Below are positions 1 through 12,870 of a DNA stretch of 64,000 bases, in pieces. The notes under the pieces are model-generated. The model had not been told where the DNA came from. It did no database searches and saw nothing but the letters and a program-made list of their open reading frames with translations. A program made the translations under genes and the position numbers. The stretch spans positions 34,924-98,923 of the forward strand of contig JBAZTO010000007.1 of NCBI GenBank assembly GCA_041661865.1, given 5' to 3'. Within the stretch, counting starts at the first letter, position 1; every line of letters begins with the position of its first letter. This DNA is from JBAZTO01 sp041661865 (GTDB taxonomy: Bacteria; Planctomycetota; Phycisphaerae; SM23-33).

Positions 1-747
1 ATCCTTGAAGCCAAAAGGCGCGATCAAGCCGCCATCCTTGAGGATAAACCCGCTAAAAGGTGTGCTGGGGCCTTCAACTCCCAGGATGTCGCGCACCTGC
101 TCGCGCCCGGTGACGCTCAGGGTTTGCCCGTCCCATCGCAACTGGACGATCTCGATGAACATCTCCCAGTCGCTCCAGTAAGTATTGCCATCCCACTGCG
201 GCGCCGCGTGGATAGGGTTAAGGCGGTCGGCGGTGTAGGCCACGCAGACGCCTATTATCATGCCTGTCCCAGCCGCCGGGTGCGGCTTGCCGTCCGCCAT
301 CACCGCGTCCAGCGGCACAAACCCGCCGATCGCGCCGCCCTTCATGAGGTACCCCTTCTCCGACGAGGTCTGGGGCTGGTAATTTTCCTCGGGCGTGAGA
401 AGCGGAATCGGCTGGGCCGAGGCGAGGTCCGAGAGCTTCTGTACGACAAATCCTTGTGTGCCGACGCATAGATCCGCCCCGCCCTGCTCTTCCAGACCGG
501 CGGCCAGCAGACAATGCGTCTTGTCGAGCTGAAAGAGCATCCCCATGTTGTAAACGACCGTAAACCGGGTGGCCTCGGGCTGCCTGGCCGTGCGACCCAG
601 GATCTTGCCGTGATGGATAATGTTCTTGAAGGGCCCCACAGGTCCGCTGGCGGCCTGGCTCGTCGGCTGCGTTGCCGGGGGGGACTGGGCTCGAAGGGCA
701 TTGACGACAGTCAGGCTGGCGATAGCCGCAATAAGGATTGTCCGCAT
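1..747 (-). CDS. Secreted protein of unknown function (partial, C-terminus outside window)
   Basis: An open frame of 249 codons runs without a stop from an ATG at 747 to the window edge, so the 3' end is missing. A strong ribosome-binding sequence (GGAGGAGA) lies about 6 bases before this ATG. The N-terminus is a typical Sec signal peptide (MRTILIAAIASLTVVNALRA, then Q), followed by a short Pro/Thr/Gln/Ser/Ala-rich linker. The rest reads as a globular domain with Trp-rich segments near residues 200-215 (QWDGNTYWSDWEMF). I do not recognise the family. Export to the periplasm or cell surface is inferred from the leader only. Reading frames on the opposite strand here are shadows. Confidence 0.7.
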   Translation of the reverse strand, partial: MRTILIAAIASLTVVNALRAQSPPATQPTSQAASGPVGPFKNIIHHGKILGRTARQPEATRFTVVYNMGMLFQLDKTHCLLAAGLEEQGGADLCVGTQGFVVQKLSDLASAQPIPLLTPEENYQPQTSSEKGYLMKGGAIGGFVPLDAVMADGKPHPAAGTGMIIGVCVAYTADRLNPIHAAPQWDGNTYWSDWEMFIEIVQLRWDGQTLSVTGREQVRDILGVEGPSTPFSGFILKDGGLIAPFGFKD

Positions 748-1057
748 GTCCTGAATCTCCTCCGCTATAGGAACGCGGGAAGACCCCGCAGTCTTGCCGG
801 AAATTATCATCCTTTTGCGGACAAATTGAAAGAGACCATCGAGCGACAGACTTCTGATCCCCTCTCCCCACGGCAGGTGAGAGGGAATGGGCGGTTCGCC
901 GGTGCCTGGAGTTGGAGGGTCTCAGCGCGGTACGGAACCGCTCTGGCGGGAGGGGAAGGAGCTTCGGTGTGCGAGACCTGGAGTCTTTGAGGGCATAAGC
1001 CCTCCACTGGGACATGGGAGCAGGGCGCTCCCATGTCAGCGCAGCCGGGAGGTGCTT
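748..1057. other. Intergenic stretch with two tandem palindromes
   Basis: I see no convincing gene. It separates the start of the minus-strand secreted protein from the end of a small minus-strand ORF. Near its right end are two hairpins in series: GAGGGC/GCCCTC with a 4-base loop (989-1004) and an 11-bp perfect stem, GACATGGGAGC/GCTCCCATGTC, with a 5-base loop (1011-1037). The second lies about 20 bases past the stop of the small ORF, so it could end that transcript, but it has no clear T-run. Confidence 0.5.
989..1037. repeat. Tandem palindromes (two hairpins)
   Basis: A 6-bp stem at 989-1004 and an 11-bp perfect stem at 1011-1037 lie side by side. Stems built on CATGGG/CCCATG-type sequence also occur near 59.2 kb in this window, which suggests a genome-wide palindrome family, but I cannot count copies outside the window. 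Confidence 0.5.
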
Positions 1058-1201
1058 CTACCGCGCTTGCAGGACGGCCGCCACGACCATGCGGCGAAGG
1101 GCCCGGACGGCCTCTAGCTGGCGCTGCTTGTCGCGCTCGATGAATTCCTTGGTCGGGGGATCCAGTCGGTCATTAACTTTCGTCATTTCCCAGGCGATCA
1201 T
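1058..1201 (-). CDS. Small candidate protein, 47 aa, unknown function
   Basis: An ATG at 1201 opens a 47-codon frame ending in TAG at 1058, preceded by an AAGGAAT ribosome-binding-like sequence. The product begins MIAWEMTKVNDRLDPP, then has a charged helical stretch (KEFIERDKQRQLEAVRALRR) and a hydrophobic tail (MVVAAVLQA). The pattern suggests a short amphipathic helix with a possible membrane-touching end. It has no recognisable family, is below usual gene-length limits, and could be chance. Confidence 0.35.
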   Translation of the reverse strand: MIAWEMTKVNDRLDPPTKEFIERDKQRQLEAVRALRRMVVAAVLQAR

Positions 1202-1752
1202 GATTCATTCCTTAATATGCACAGGTTCTATCGGAACATGCTCTAGCTATTATCGGCAAAGCAACGAGGCGCACTTCAGGTACGCGGGAAGATTTTCCTG
1301 CATCTATTGCCCCATCGCCATGCCCCGTGGCGGAAGCGGCCGCCCAAGGCATCCGACCCGCCCGCGAGACGCTTCCCCTTGATATTGAAGCACTTGCGAT
1401 TGCATTAAGCGGCTCCAGGCTGGCACATCGAGGGCATCTTGCGGGGGAGTGACTGACCTTATTTTCTGGCAGATAGCAAGTCGTTGGTTGGATGACTGTT
1501 GCAGCCAAGAGAGAGTAGACAGTTGAGAGTAGACCGCGGGAGAAGTTTCGGCCGAGAGCTGTAGCGGTTCGTTTGAGGCGGCGTCAGCCGCATTTTCTCC
1601 TTTCTACTTACTACTTTCTCCCGCTCTGTGAGCAGCCTTCTTTTCTGCCAGAAAAGAAGGTCGCTCACGCGGGGTGGGCGGCGAAAATAATCTATATCCT
1701 GGGAGGCCGGTCGTATTGTATCCTTAGCGGATCGTCAACTCTGGAAAACGCT
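1202..1752. other. 550-base leader/intergenic region with a long hairpin
   Basis: No convincing gene. The frame of the downstream glycosyltransferase stays open back to 1573, but codons before 1753 look non-coding and cross a long palindrome, so I treat them as leader. It also holds a short direct repeat, GAGAGTAGA, twice near 1510-1535. Confidence 0.5.
1628..1668. repeat. Near-perfect 19-bp stem-loop upstream of the TMTC-like gene
   Basis: The left arm GTGAGC..CCTTCTTTTCT (1628-1646) pairs with AGAAAAGAAGG..GCTCAC (1650-1668) around a 3-base loop. There is one A/C mismatch and one G/T wobble. It lies 85 bases before the chosen start of the glycosyltransferase gene, so it may shape the 5' leader or be a dispersed palindrome. 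Confidence 0.55.
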
Positions 1753-4428
1753 ATGTCACTGAAGAAATTCCTGCTGCCCGCCGCCATCGTGGTCATCACG
1801 GTCGCCGCGTATATCCCGGCCATCAATTCCAGTATCATCTGGGACGACGATGGGCTGATTACAAACAATAGCCTGATGAGAGACTCCCAGGGCCTGATCG
1901 ACGCATGGAAGATCCCCGTCGTCAAATCAACGTATGCCTGGCCGGACTTCTACCCCATCACGTGGACAAGCCTGTGGCTGGAATATCAACTCTGGGGCCC
2001 TCCTGATTCGTGGGGCGCTACCACGCTGGCGTCGGTGGAGCGGACGGTCAACAATGCCTTCCCGCCGGCCGATCCCAACGCCACCTGGCACTTCCAGGAC
2101 CGGCACACCTTTGGCTACCACTTCACCAACGTACTCCTGCACGCTCTGGGCTCGATCCTGGTCTGGCTGGTGCTCGCGAAGTTGCGCATCCCCGGGGCGT
2201 GGCTGGCGGGGCTGATCTTTGCCGTCCATCCGGTCAACGTCGCCTCGGTGGCCTGGCTGGCGGAACGAAAGAACGTCCTGTCCCTTGTGTTCTACCTGCT
2301 TTCGATCCTGATGTACCTCAAGTACGACGAGGACGGAAAGGCCCGCTGGTACGCCCTGTCCATCGTGGCCTTCGTCCTGGGCCTGATGAGCAAGACCTCC
2401 ATCGTCATGCTCCCGGTGGTCCTGCTGCTGCTGGCCTGGTGGAAGCGCAAGGACATCGGCTGGAGGGGCTGGCGGCTGTTCGCGGTGGAGGCGTCGGTAC
2501 TGGTCGGCGGCTGGGTGGCCTGGAAAATCCTGTGGCATTTCGCTTCCCCGGGCCTGGGCCAATGGCAGCACTGGATCATCGGCGCGTGGGTCGTCCTGGC
2601 GGTGATTCTGCTGCCGATCGCGCTGGTGGCGATGGCCTGGCGGAAACACTGGTCCTTCGCAAGATCGCCCCTGGCGCTGTCGTTGCCGTTTTTCGTCCTG
2701 GCCGGAGCGGCTGCACGGCTCTCGATGTACACACAAGAGGTCGTCGTCATCCAGGACACCCTGATCCGCTCGCCCGAAGAGAACTTCTTTTATCGGCTGG
2801 CACAGGCCGGCTGCGCGCCGTGGTTCTACCTCTACAAGGCCCTGCTCCCCATCCACCTGGCCATGATCTATCCGCGGTGGAACATCGACTCCTGGGCCAT
2901 TGGCTGGTACCTGCCCGGCGTGATGCTGGTGGGCGCATTCCTCCTGCTGTGGCGCTTCGGTGACAAGGGGACGCGACCCGTGCTGATGGCACTGGCCTAT
3001 TTCGTGGTCGGACTGTTCCCGGTGCTGGGCTTTTTCACGATGTACTACTTCGCCTTCTCCTTCGTGGCCGACCATTGGCAGTACCTCTCCATCATCTCGG
3101 TGATCGCGCTGGCAGTCGCCGCCGGATGGAAGTATTCGCGCCGCCTTCCGCCGATCGTTCCGCACCTGGTCGCCGCGGCCGTGGTGGCCGTCCTGTTCTG
3201 CATGACCTGGTCACAGGCCGGCATCTATAAGACGGCGGAAACATTGTGGAAGGCCAACATCGCGCTCTACCCCCAAAGCTGGATGGCCTACTCCAACCTC
3301 GGCCACCTGAAAAGCGACGAAGGCAAGCTACAGGAGGCCCTGGATTACTACCACAAGTGCCTGGAGTACACCCCACGGTTCGAGAAGGTCTACATCAATA
3401 TCGGCGACACCCTGGCCAGGCTCAATCGGCCGGCAGAGGCGATGGACTATTTCGGCACCGCAATTCGGATAAACCCCAATTCGGTGACGGCCGTCAGCAA
3501 CTACGCCGCCATGCTCTACATGCTGGGCAGAACCGACGAGGCAATCGCATTCAACCAAAAAGCCCTGCAACTCAATCCTGACCACACCAACGCCCTGCAC
3601 AATCTCGCGAAGATCCTGATTGAACGGGGCCAGTACAATCAGGCCCTCCCCATCACCCGGCGCCTGATGGCGCTGGAGGGCCCCTCGCTCATTGGACACC
3701 TGGATCTGGCCAATCTCCTGCAACTGACCGGCCAGTACGCCGAGGCGGAAGAACAATTGCGAGCCGCATTCAGGCTCGATCCCAACAACACCACCGCCCT
3801 GATCCAGATGGGCATGCTCCTGGCCGATACGGGCAAACCCCAGGAAGCCATCCCGTTCATCTTGAAGTACGTCGCGGCCCAGCCCTCCAGCGCCGAAGGC
3901 CATTTTGTCCTGGGCGTCCTGAGATCCCGCACCGGAGACCTCCCCACCGCCGACAAGGAAATCACCCTGGCCACATCCATCGACCCCAGGAACGCCAAGT
4001 ACCGCATCAACCTGGCCGCCATCCGTAACATGCAGGGCCGGACCGCCGAGGCCGTCGGACTGTATCGTGAGCTTCTCCGCGACAACCTCAACTGGTCCGA
4101 GCCAATGAACGGCCTGGCCTCGGCACTGGCCACTTGCCCCGACGCCTCCGTGCGAAACGGAAAAGAAGCCCTCCAACTGGCGCAGCGGGCCTGCGAACTG
4201 ACGCCCAACCGCGCCGATTATCTCGACACGCTGGCCCTGGCGTTGGCCGAGACGGGAGATTTTGCCGCCGCGATGGAGGCTGCCAGGAAAGCCGAAGGCC
4301 TCGCCCGCGACAATCCGTTCCTGCTGGTCGAGATCCAGGCGCACCTCAAGCTCCTGGCCGCCTCGCAGCCCGTCCGCTCCGGAAGCGCCGCGCCCCAAAC
4401 GGCACCGGCGACTTCGCCGGCAAAGTAG
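1753..4428 (+). CDS. TMTC-like membrane glycosyltransferase (GT-C fold) with C-terminal TPRs
   Basis: The 891-residue protein has an N-terminal multi-pass membrane half (about residues 1-510) and a TPR half (about 520-870). The first luminal loop carries an acidic WDDDGL motif near residue 30, the kind of acidic pair used by GT-C lipid-phosphate-sugar transferases. The segment HPVNVASVAWLAERKNVLS near residues 155-175 is characteristic of the TMTC/O-mannosyltransferase-like group. The likely role is transfer of a lipid-linked sugar to an extracytoplasmic protein; donor and acceptor cannot be read from sequence. I chose ATG 1753 because MSLKKFLLPAAIVV starts directly with a signal-anchor, and the in-frame start at 1573 adds 60 non-coding-like residues across a palindrome. 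Confidence 0.8.
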   Translation: MSLKKFLLPAAIVVITVAAYIPAINSSIIWDDDGLITNNSLMRDSQGLIDAWKIPVVKSTYAWPDFYPITWTSLWLEYQLWGPPDSWGATTLASVERTVNNAFPPADPNATWHFQDRHTFGYHFTNVLLHALGSILVWLVLAKLRIPGAWLAGLIFAVHPVNVASVAWLAERKNVLSLVFYLLSILMYLKYDEDGKARWYALSIVAFVLGLMSKTSIVMLPVVLLLLAWWKRKDIGWRGWRLFAVEASVLVGGWVAWKILWHFASPGLGQWQHWIIGAWVVLAVILLPIALVAMAWRKHWSFARSPLALSLPFFVLAGAAARLSMYTQEVVVIQDTLIRSPEENFFYRLAQAGCAPWFYLYKALLPIHLAMIYPRWNIDSWAIGWYLPGVMLVGAFLLLWRFGDKGTRPVLMALAYFVVGLFPVLGFFTMYYFAFSFVADHWQYLSIISVIALAVAAGWKYSRRLPPIVPHLVAAAVVAVLFCMTWSQAGIYKTAETLWKANIALYPQSWMAYSNLGHLKSDEGKLQEALDYYHKCLEYTPRFEKVYINIGDTLARLNRPAEAMDYFGTAIRINPNSVTAVSNYAAMLYMLGRTDEAIAFNQKALQLNPDHTNALHNLAKILIERGQYNQALPITRRLMALEGPSLIGHLDLANLLQLTGQYAEAEEQLRAAFRLDPNNTTALIQMGMLLADTGKPQEAIPFILKYVAAQPSSAEGHFVLGVLRSRTGDLPTADKEITLATSIDPRNAKYRINLAAIRNMQGRTAEAVGLYRELLRDNLNWSEPMNGLASALATCPDASVRNGKEALQLAQRACELTPNRADYLDTLALALAETGDFAAAMEAARKAEGLARDNPFLLVEIQAHLKLLAASQPVRSGSAAPQTAPATSPAK

Positions 4429-4726
4429 ATCCAAACGATGCCCCCACCGCGACGGGAGCATGCCACTTGGGTTCCCTCATCGCCCGGCATGCCTTCCAAC
4501 ACGTCACGAACCACTGTTACACTTTTGCAACATTATGTAATCTTATTGAATGTATAAATGCTATAAGAAAACAAAAACAATGGAGTCTGGAACGGAATCT
4601 CTTACAATGAAGGCATGTCCGCTATCCGTACATGCGGAAGAAGCCGCCTACCGGCGTAATGCACGAGAGATAATGCTTGGCGTCCGTGGTTTAAGATTCG
4701 ACGTAATACCTAGTTAGGAATCCTAA
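4429..4726. promoter_or_regulatory. AT-rich region upstream of gltB
   Basis: This 298-base gap is markedly AT-rich in its middle (about 4515-4585), unlike the GC-rich coding DNA on both sides. It has several TATAAA/TATAAG-like blocks, so it probably contains the gltBD promoter. I cannot choose one -35/-10 pair with confidence. The gltB ATG at 4727 follows AGGAAT. Confidence 0.4.
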
Positions 4727-9275
<4,549 letters not shown>

Positions 9276-9283
<8 letters not shown>

Positions 9284-10694
9284 GCCCACCGGATTCATCG
9301 AGTACAGGCGTGACGAAGTCCCCCACCGCGACGTCAGCGAGCGGGTGAAGGACTACTTCGAGATCGACGTTCCGCTGCCCGAGGCGCGGCTGCTGCCGCA
9401 GGCGGCGCGCTGCATGGACTGCGGCGTGCCCTTCTGCCACGGCGCCGGCTGCCCGCTGCGCAACCGCATCCCGGAGTTCAACGACCTGGTCTATCGCGGC
9501 CGCTGGAAGGAGGCCTGCGAAAACCTCCACTCCACCAATAATTTCCCCGAGATCACCGGTCGCGTCTGCCCGGCCTTGTGCGAGGCCGCCTGCGCGCTGA
9601 ACCTCCACCAGGAACCGGTGATGATCCGCCACATCGAGTACCAGATCGTCGAGCGGGCCTTCGCCGAGGGCTGGATCCAGCCCATATTTCCCCCGCGGCA
9701 CAGCGGGCGGCGCGTGGCGGTCATCGGTTCGGGCCCGGCCGGCCTGGCTGCGGCGCAGCAGTTGGCGCGCGCCGGCCACGCCGTGACGGTCTTTGAGAAG
9801 GACAACCGGCCCGGCGGACTGCTGCGATACGGCATCCCCGACTTCAAGTTGGAGAAGCGCGTCATCGACCGCCGCCTCCAGCAACTGGCCGCCGAGGGCG
9901 TGGAGTTCCAGAACGGCGTGACCGTCGGAGAGGACATCTCCGTCCGCTACCTGCGCAAGATGTACGACGCCATCTGCCTGACGATGGGCGCCGGCGCGCC
10001 GCGCGACCTGGGCGTGCCCGGACGCGGCTTCGATAACATTCTCATGGCCCTGGATTTCCTGTCCCGCCAGAACCAGCTCCTGGCCGGCGAACCCACGGCA
10101 GCCGCCAAGGCCGCCTCGGCCAAGGACAAGGTTGTCGTGGTCATCGGCGGCGGCGACACCGGCAGCGACTGCGTGGGAACCTCCATCCGCCAGGGCGCCA
10201 AGGAAGTCCACCAGTTCGAGATCCTCCCCAAGCCTCCCGAGGGCAGCAACCCGCAGACGCCCTGGCCGCTTTGGCCGCGGATCATGCGCTCCAGCTCTTC
10301 GCACGAGGAAGGCTGCAATCGCCGCTGGAGCATCCTGACCAGAAAGTTCACCGGCGTCGAGACGCGCGTGACCGACTTGCACGCCGTCGAGGTCGACTGG
10401 TACGACGGTCCCAGCGGCCCGGCCTTCAAGGAAAAGAGCGGCACCGGTTTCTCCCTGAAGGTGGACCTGGTCCTGCTGGCGATGGGTTTCCTCCACGTGA
10501 CGCACGAGGGCCTGGTCAGCCAGTTGGGGCTCGAACTCGACCCGCGCGGCAATGTGACCGTCAGTGACTACATGACCAGCGAGGAAGGCGTCTTTGCCGC
10601 CGGCGACACCATCGAGGGCGCCAGCCTGGTGGTGCGGGCGCTGAATTCCGGCCGGCAAGCCGCCGCCGCCATCGACCGCTGGCTGAACAGATAG
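9276..10694 (+). CDS. gltD: Glutamate synthase small (beta) subunit
   Basis: NAD(P)H-dependent FAD/iron-sulfur subunit of glutamate synthase, passing electrons to GltB. I chose GTG 9276 because a strong GGAGGAGG lies 6 bases before it and the product then begins AKPTGFIEYRRDEV, as in the family. The 472-residue protein has the N-terminal cysteine clusters for two 4Fe-4S centres (CMDCGVPFCHGAGCP and CPALCEAAC), the FAD motif VIGSGPAGLAAA, and the NAD(P) motif VIGGGDTGSDC. It starts within the last codons of gltB, so the two form one operon. All key residues are present. Confidence 0.96.
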
Positions 10695-10751
10695 GTCGAA
10701 GGTCAGACTAAACCGGATGTCTTTGCCTGAACCACGCGGGCAGCGGCGCAC

Positions 10752-11186
10752 TCAGACCGAGGCCTCCGCCAGCGTTTCCTCCTCCAGAACGTCTCCGGGA
10801 TCCTGGAATGAGGACTTCCACAATCCATGCACGCGGCAGAAGAATCGCGCCGCAATGGGCCGCTCGGAAACATTGAACAGGACTTCCGGAATATCACCGG
10901 GTTTGAGGAACTGCCGCAGGCACTTGCCCGGTGTGATCAATTCGACCCATTGGATATGATGATCCACGTCCATCGTGTGCGCCGGGACGCCGATTTTCAC
11001 TCGTACCTGGCTGCCGCTGCGTTGCAGGCGTACCGCGTGCGCGCCCCTGGACTCGCTGGCGACGCGTGCTTCCATGTGGATCATCCGCGGGCCGCAGCAG
11101 ACCAATTCCACGCCGCAAGGGTCCAGAACCTCCACGACCGCCTCGCACACGGGGCACTTGAAGATCTGTAGTTGTCTCGTCGGCAT
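10752..11186 (-). CDS. dfx: Desulfoferrodoxin / superoxide reductase with altered active-site motif
   Basis: Superoxide reductase turns superoxide into hydrogen peroxide without making oxygen and is typical of anaerobes. The 144-residue product matches the two-iron class. Centre I has Cys11, Cys14, Cys30 and Cys31 in the CxxC-x15-CC spacing. Centre II ligands are His50, His70, His76, Cys117 and His120 (CRVHGLWK). The usual Glu-Lys-His-Val-Pro motif reads Gly-Ala-His-Ala-Val here, so the Glu that can ligate ferric iron and the neighbouring Lys are absent. ATG 11186 is chosen because a GGGAGAGAC ribosome-binding site precedes it and MPTRQLQIFKCPVC matches family N-termini; upstream codons look non-coding. 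Confidence 0.93.
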   Translation of the reverse strand: MPTRQLQIFKCPVCEAVVEVLDPCGVELVCCGPRMIHMEARVASESRGAHAVRLQRSGSQVRVKIGVPAHTMDVDHHIQWVELITPGKCLRQFLKPGDIPEVLFNVSERPIAARFFCRVHGLWKSSFQDPGDVLEEETLAEASV

Positions 11187-11269
11187 AATTGTCTCTCCCG
11201 CCCGGACGACGAGCGATCCGCGAGTTTTCATCTTGCCCCCCTGGTGGACGCCGGTCGCCAACATCGATC

Positions 11270-11644
11270 CTACCCGACGGCCTTTCCTGACCATCCTGAA
11301 GCGGCCCGATAATGATCCAGGGAAATGATGCTTTCGACCTTAGCGGCCGCCGACGCGGATTCCTCCTCCTTGGCGTCGACTCGAACGACGCTGTTGAATT
11401 GATTGTCCGTGGCGTGCTCGACCCCGAACGCGGCGTAGTCGGTAAACCACTGCCCGTCGGAGTAGTAGCGGAAGCGGAAAGTGCCGGCCGGCAATCTCAT
11501 CGTCGCCAGCCAGTAGCCATGCCCGTCAGGGATCATCATTAACTGCCCCGCCTGCCACTTGTTGAAGTCCCCCACCAGGCTGACAGAACTGGCCGCCGCG
11601 CGGAAGAAGCTGAACTGAACGTAATTCCCATGCACGGTAACCAT
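11270..11644 (-). CDS. Small CBM48/AMPK-type glycogen-binding domain protein
   Basis: The 124-residue protein is little more than one CBM48 (isoamylase N-terminal/AMPK-beta) domain: SVSLVGDFNKWQAGQLMM, then GYWLATMRLPAGTFRFRYY and DGQWFTDYAAFG. The W and Y/F positions that stack on glucan are present. There is no catalytic domain and no signal peptide, so it probably binds storage polysaccharide or acts as an intracellular adaptor. ATG 11644 gives the start MVTVHGNYVQFSFF with GAGGTC before it. The tail beyond residue 85 is charged and of low complexity. A second copy of the domain follows upstream at 11744-12016. Confidence 0.8.
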   Translation of the reverse strand: MVTVHGNYVQFSFFRAAASSVSLVGDFNKWQAGQLMMIPDGHGYWLATMRLPAGTFRFRYYSDGQWFTDYAAFGVEHATDNQFNSVVRVDAKEEESASAAAKVESIISLDHYRAASGWSGKAVG

Positions 11645-11743
11645 GACCCGACCTCGCCGCCGGCCCTGCGCCGGCCAGAAGACCCTCGCGTGTCCCCGGT
11701 GAACATAATCAGACGTCATCCCGCCCGCCAAGAAAACATCAGG

Positions 11744-12016
11744 TCACAGACGCGCCACCGAATTGAATGTGCCAAACGAATTCCTGACCAGGTTGTTGTG
11801 GTCCGGGTCGGTGGTCCATTGCCCGTCGATCACGAACTTGTACTGGCATATTCCCTGTGGCACCTCCACCTGAAGAGTGTAGGAACCATTCGTACTCTTC
11901 CTCATGGGCACCGGCTTCCATGCGTTGAAGTCGCCGGCTAACTTGACTTCCCTGGCGCTGGATGCGGAGGACAGTTCAAACCGGACTTGTTTGCTCTTGG
12001 CCCCTTTAGCGAACAT
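11744..12016 (-). CDS. Small CBM48/AMPK-type glycogen-binding domain protein (second copy)
   Basis: A 90-residue stand-alone CBM48 domain: REVKLAGDFNAWKPVPMRK, GSYTLQVEVPQGICQYKF, and DGQWTTDPDHNNLVRNSFG. It is paralogous to the product of 11270-11644 and lies 99 bases before it on the same strand, so they may be co-transcribed. ATG 12016 is preferred over the earlier in-frame start because AAAGGA precedes it. The domain is known from glycogen-branching and debranching enzymes and from kinase adaptors; a free domain suggests targeting or regulation on a glucan, which is inference. Confidence 0.82.
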   Translation of the reverse strand: MFAKGAKSKQVRFELSSASSAREVKLAGDFNAWKPVPMRKSTNGSYTLQVEVPQGICQYKFVIDGQWTTDPDHNNLVRNSFGTFNSVARL

Positions 12017-12070
12017 TTTCAGCGTCCTTTCTATTGTGGAGTCGCCCAAACAACGCCCACGCGGCAGGCC

Positions 12071-12268
12071 TCATGCCGTCTGGACCAGTGGCTCGATCGA
12101 CTGGGGCACAACCGCGTTCATACTGGCCAAGTAGCCCTGGATCGCAGTGTGGATGTTCTCAACCGCTTCCTGCTGGCTGCGCCCCCGGGCATGACACCCA
12201 GGAAGCGAAGGACACACTGCCCTAAAGCCATTGGGCCCAATGTGGATAATTTTGACTGTCAGTCTCAT
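12071..12268 (-). CDS. HicB-family protein (orphan)
   Basis: The 65-residue product reads RLTVKIIHIGPNGFRAVCPS, LPGCHARGRSQQEAVENI and HTAIQGYLAS, the small alpha/beta RNase-H-like fold of HicB antitoxins (cf. LPGCxxxGxTxeEA). A good AGGTAGGGA ribosome-binding site precedes ATG 12268. No HicA-like toxin (a 60-80 residue dsRBD-like ORF) is visible in any frame on either side. The next region upstream, about 600 bases, is gene-poor, so the partner may be lost. It ends 54 bases before the CBM48 gene start on the same strand. Confidence 0.8.
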   Translation of the reverse strand: MRLTVKIIHIGPNGFRAVCPSLPGCHARGRSQQEAVENIHTAIQGYLASMNAVVPQSIEPLVQTA

Positions 12269-12870
12269 GGTTCCCTACCTCTTTTCTCGCTCCCACGCGC
12301 GCCCCGGCCTGACGTACCACACACGACAGACGCAGGGTACTATCTGAACCGATGTTGCCGCCCGATACAATCGGCCCCGGCCCCGTTCTTTCGACCGGGA
12401 AGTTGCTGCCTCGGCCATCGGGGATTCCCTGATAGCCGCTAAGCAACAGGTCGTTGGACGCCGCGACCAGAGTCGAAAAACGTAAAGACGCAACTCGTGG
12501 GTACTGAATCCTTGGAAGAACCGATGGAAGCCCTGACAAGGCGGGAACCGGCCGGATTGACCACTCGCCAGTAAACCGTCGTGTGATGGTTCGCACTGCC
12601 GCCGCAAAGCCTCGATCGCCTGCTCATGGTCGTTACTCCTTCAGGCCCGTTTCCGTTGCTCCAGTCCGTCCCTAATTCTTAGCTACCCATACGCAAAGGC
12701 TCAATCGGTGGCTCGCCCGTTTGTGCAGGCAGGCTCTGCCCGACTTGGCGTAAGGAACAATTCCCCAGGACATCGGTGGTTGCCCCTATTCAGCGCCGAA
12801 CTCGTCCTTGAAGCGTGGGTTACGTCAAAGCAAAATGACCGGCCCGAGGGGTAGCTTCGCTTCAGGTCGC
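12269..12870. other. 600-base gene-poor stretch, possibly degenerate
   Basis: No convincing gene in six frames. The best candidate is a 62-codon minus-strand frame (12439-12627, starting MSRRSRLCGGSANHH) with GGAGTAA before it; its product is not recognisable and another frame through it is also open. Gene decay, such as a lost HicA or an insertion remnant, would fit but is unproven. Confidence 0.4.

Noticed and set aside
218..1015. Long minus-strand open frame at the left end
   Set aside because: It overlaps the secreted-protein frame (1-747) in another phase, lacks a signal or motif and gives an Arg/Pro-rich shadow product.
4500..4600. Specific -35/-10 pair for gltB
   Set aside because: Several AT-rich boxes compete and spacings are poor, so I did not name one.
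12439..12627. 62-codon minus-strand frame as HicA toxin
   Set aside because: It lacks the HicA fold pattern (conserved His in a GSHxxF-like motif) and overlaps another open frame.
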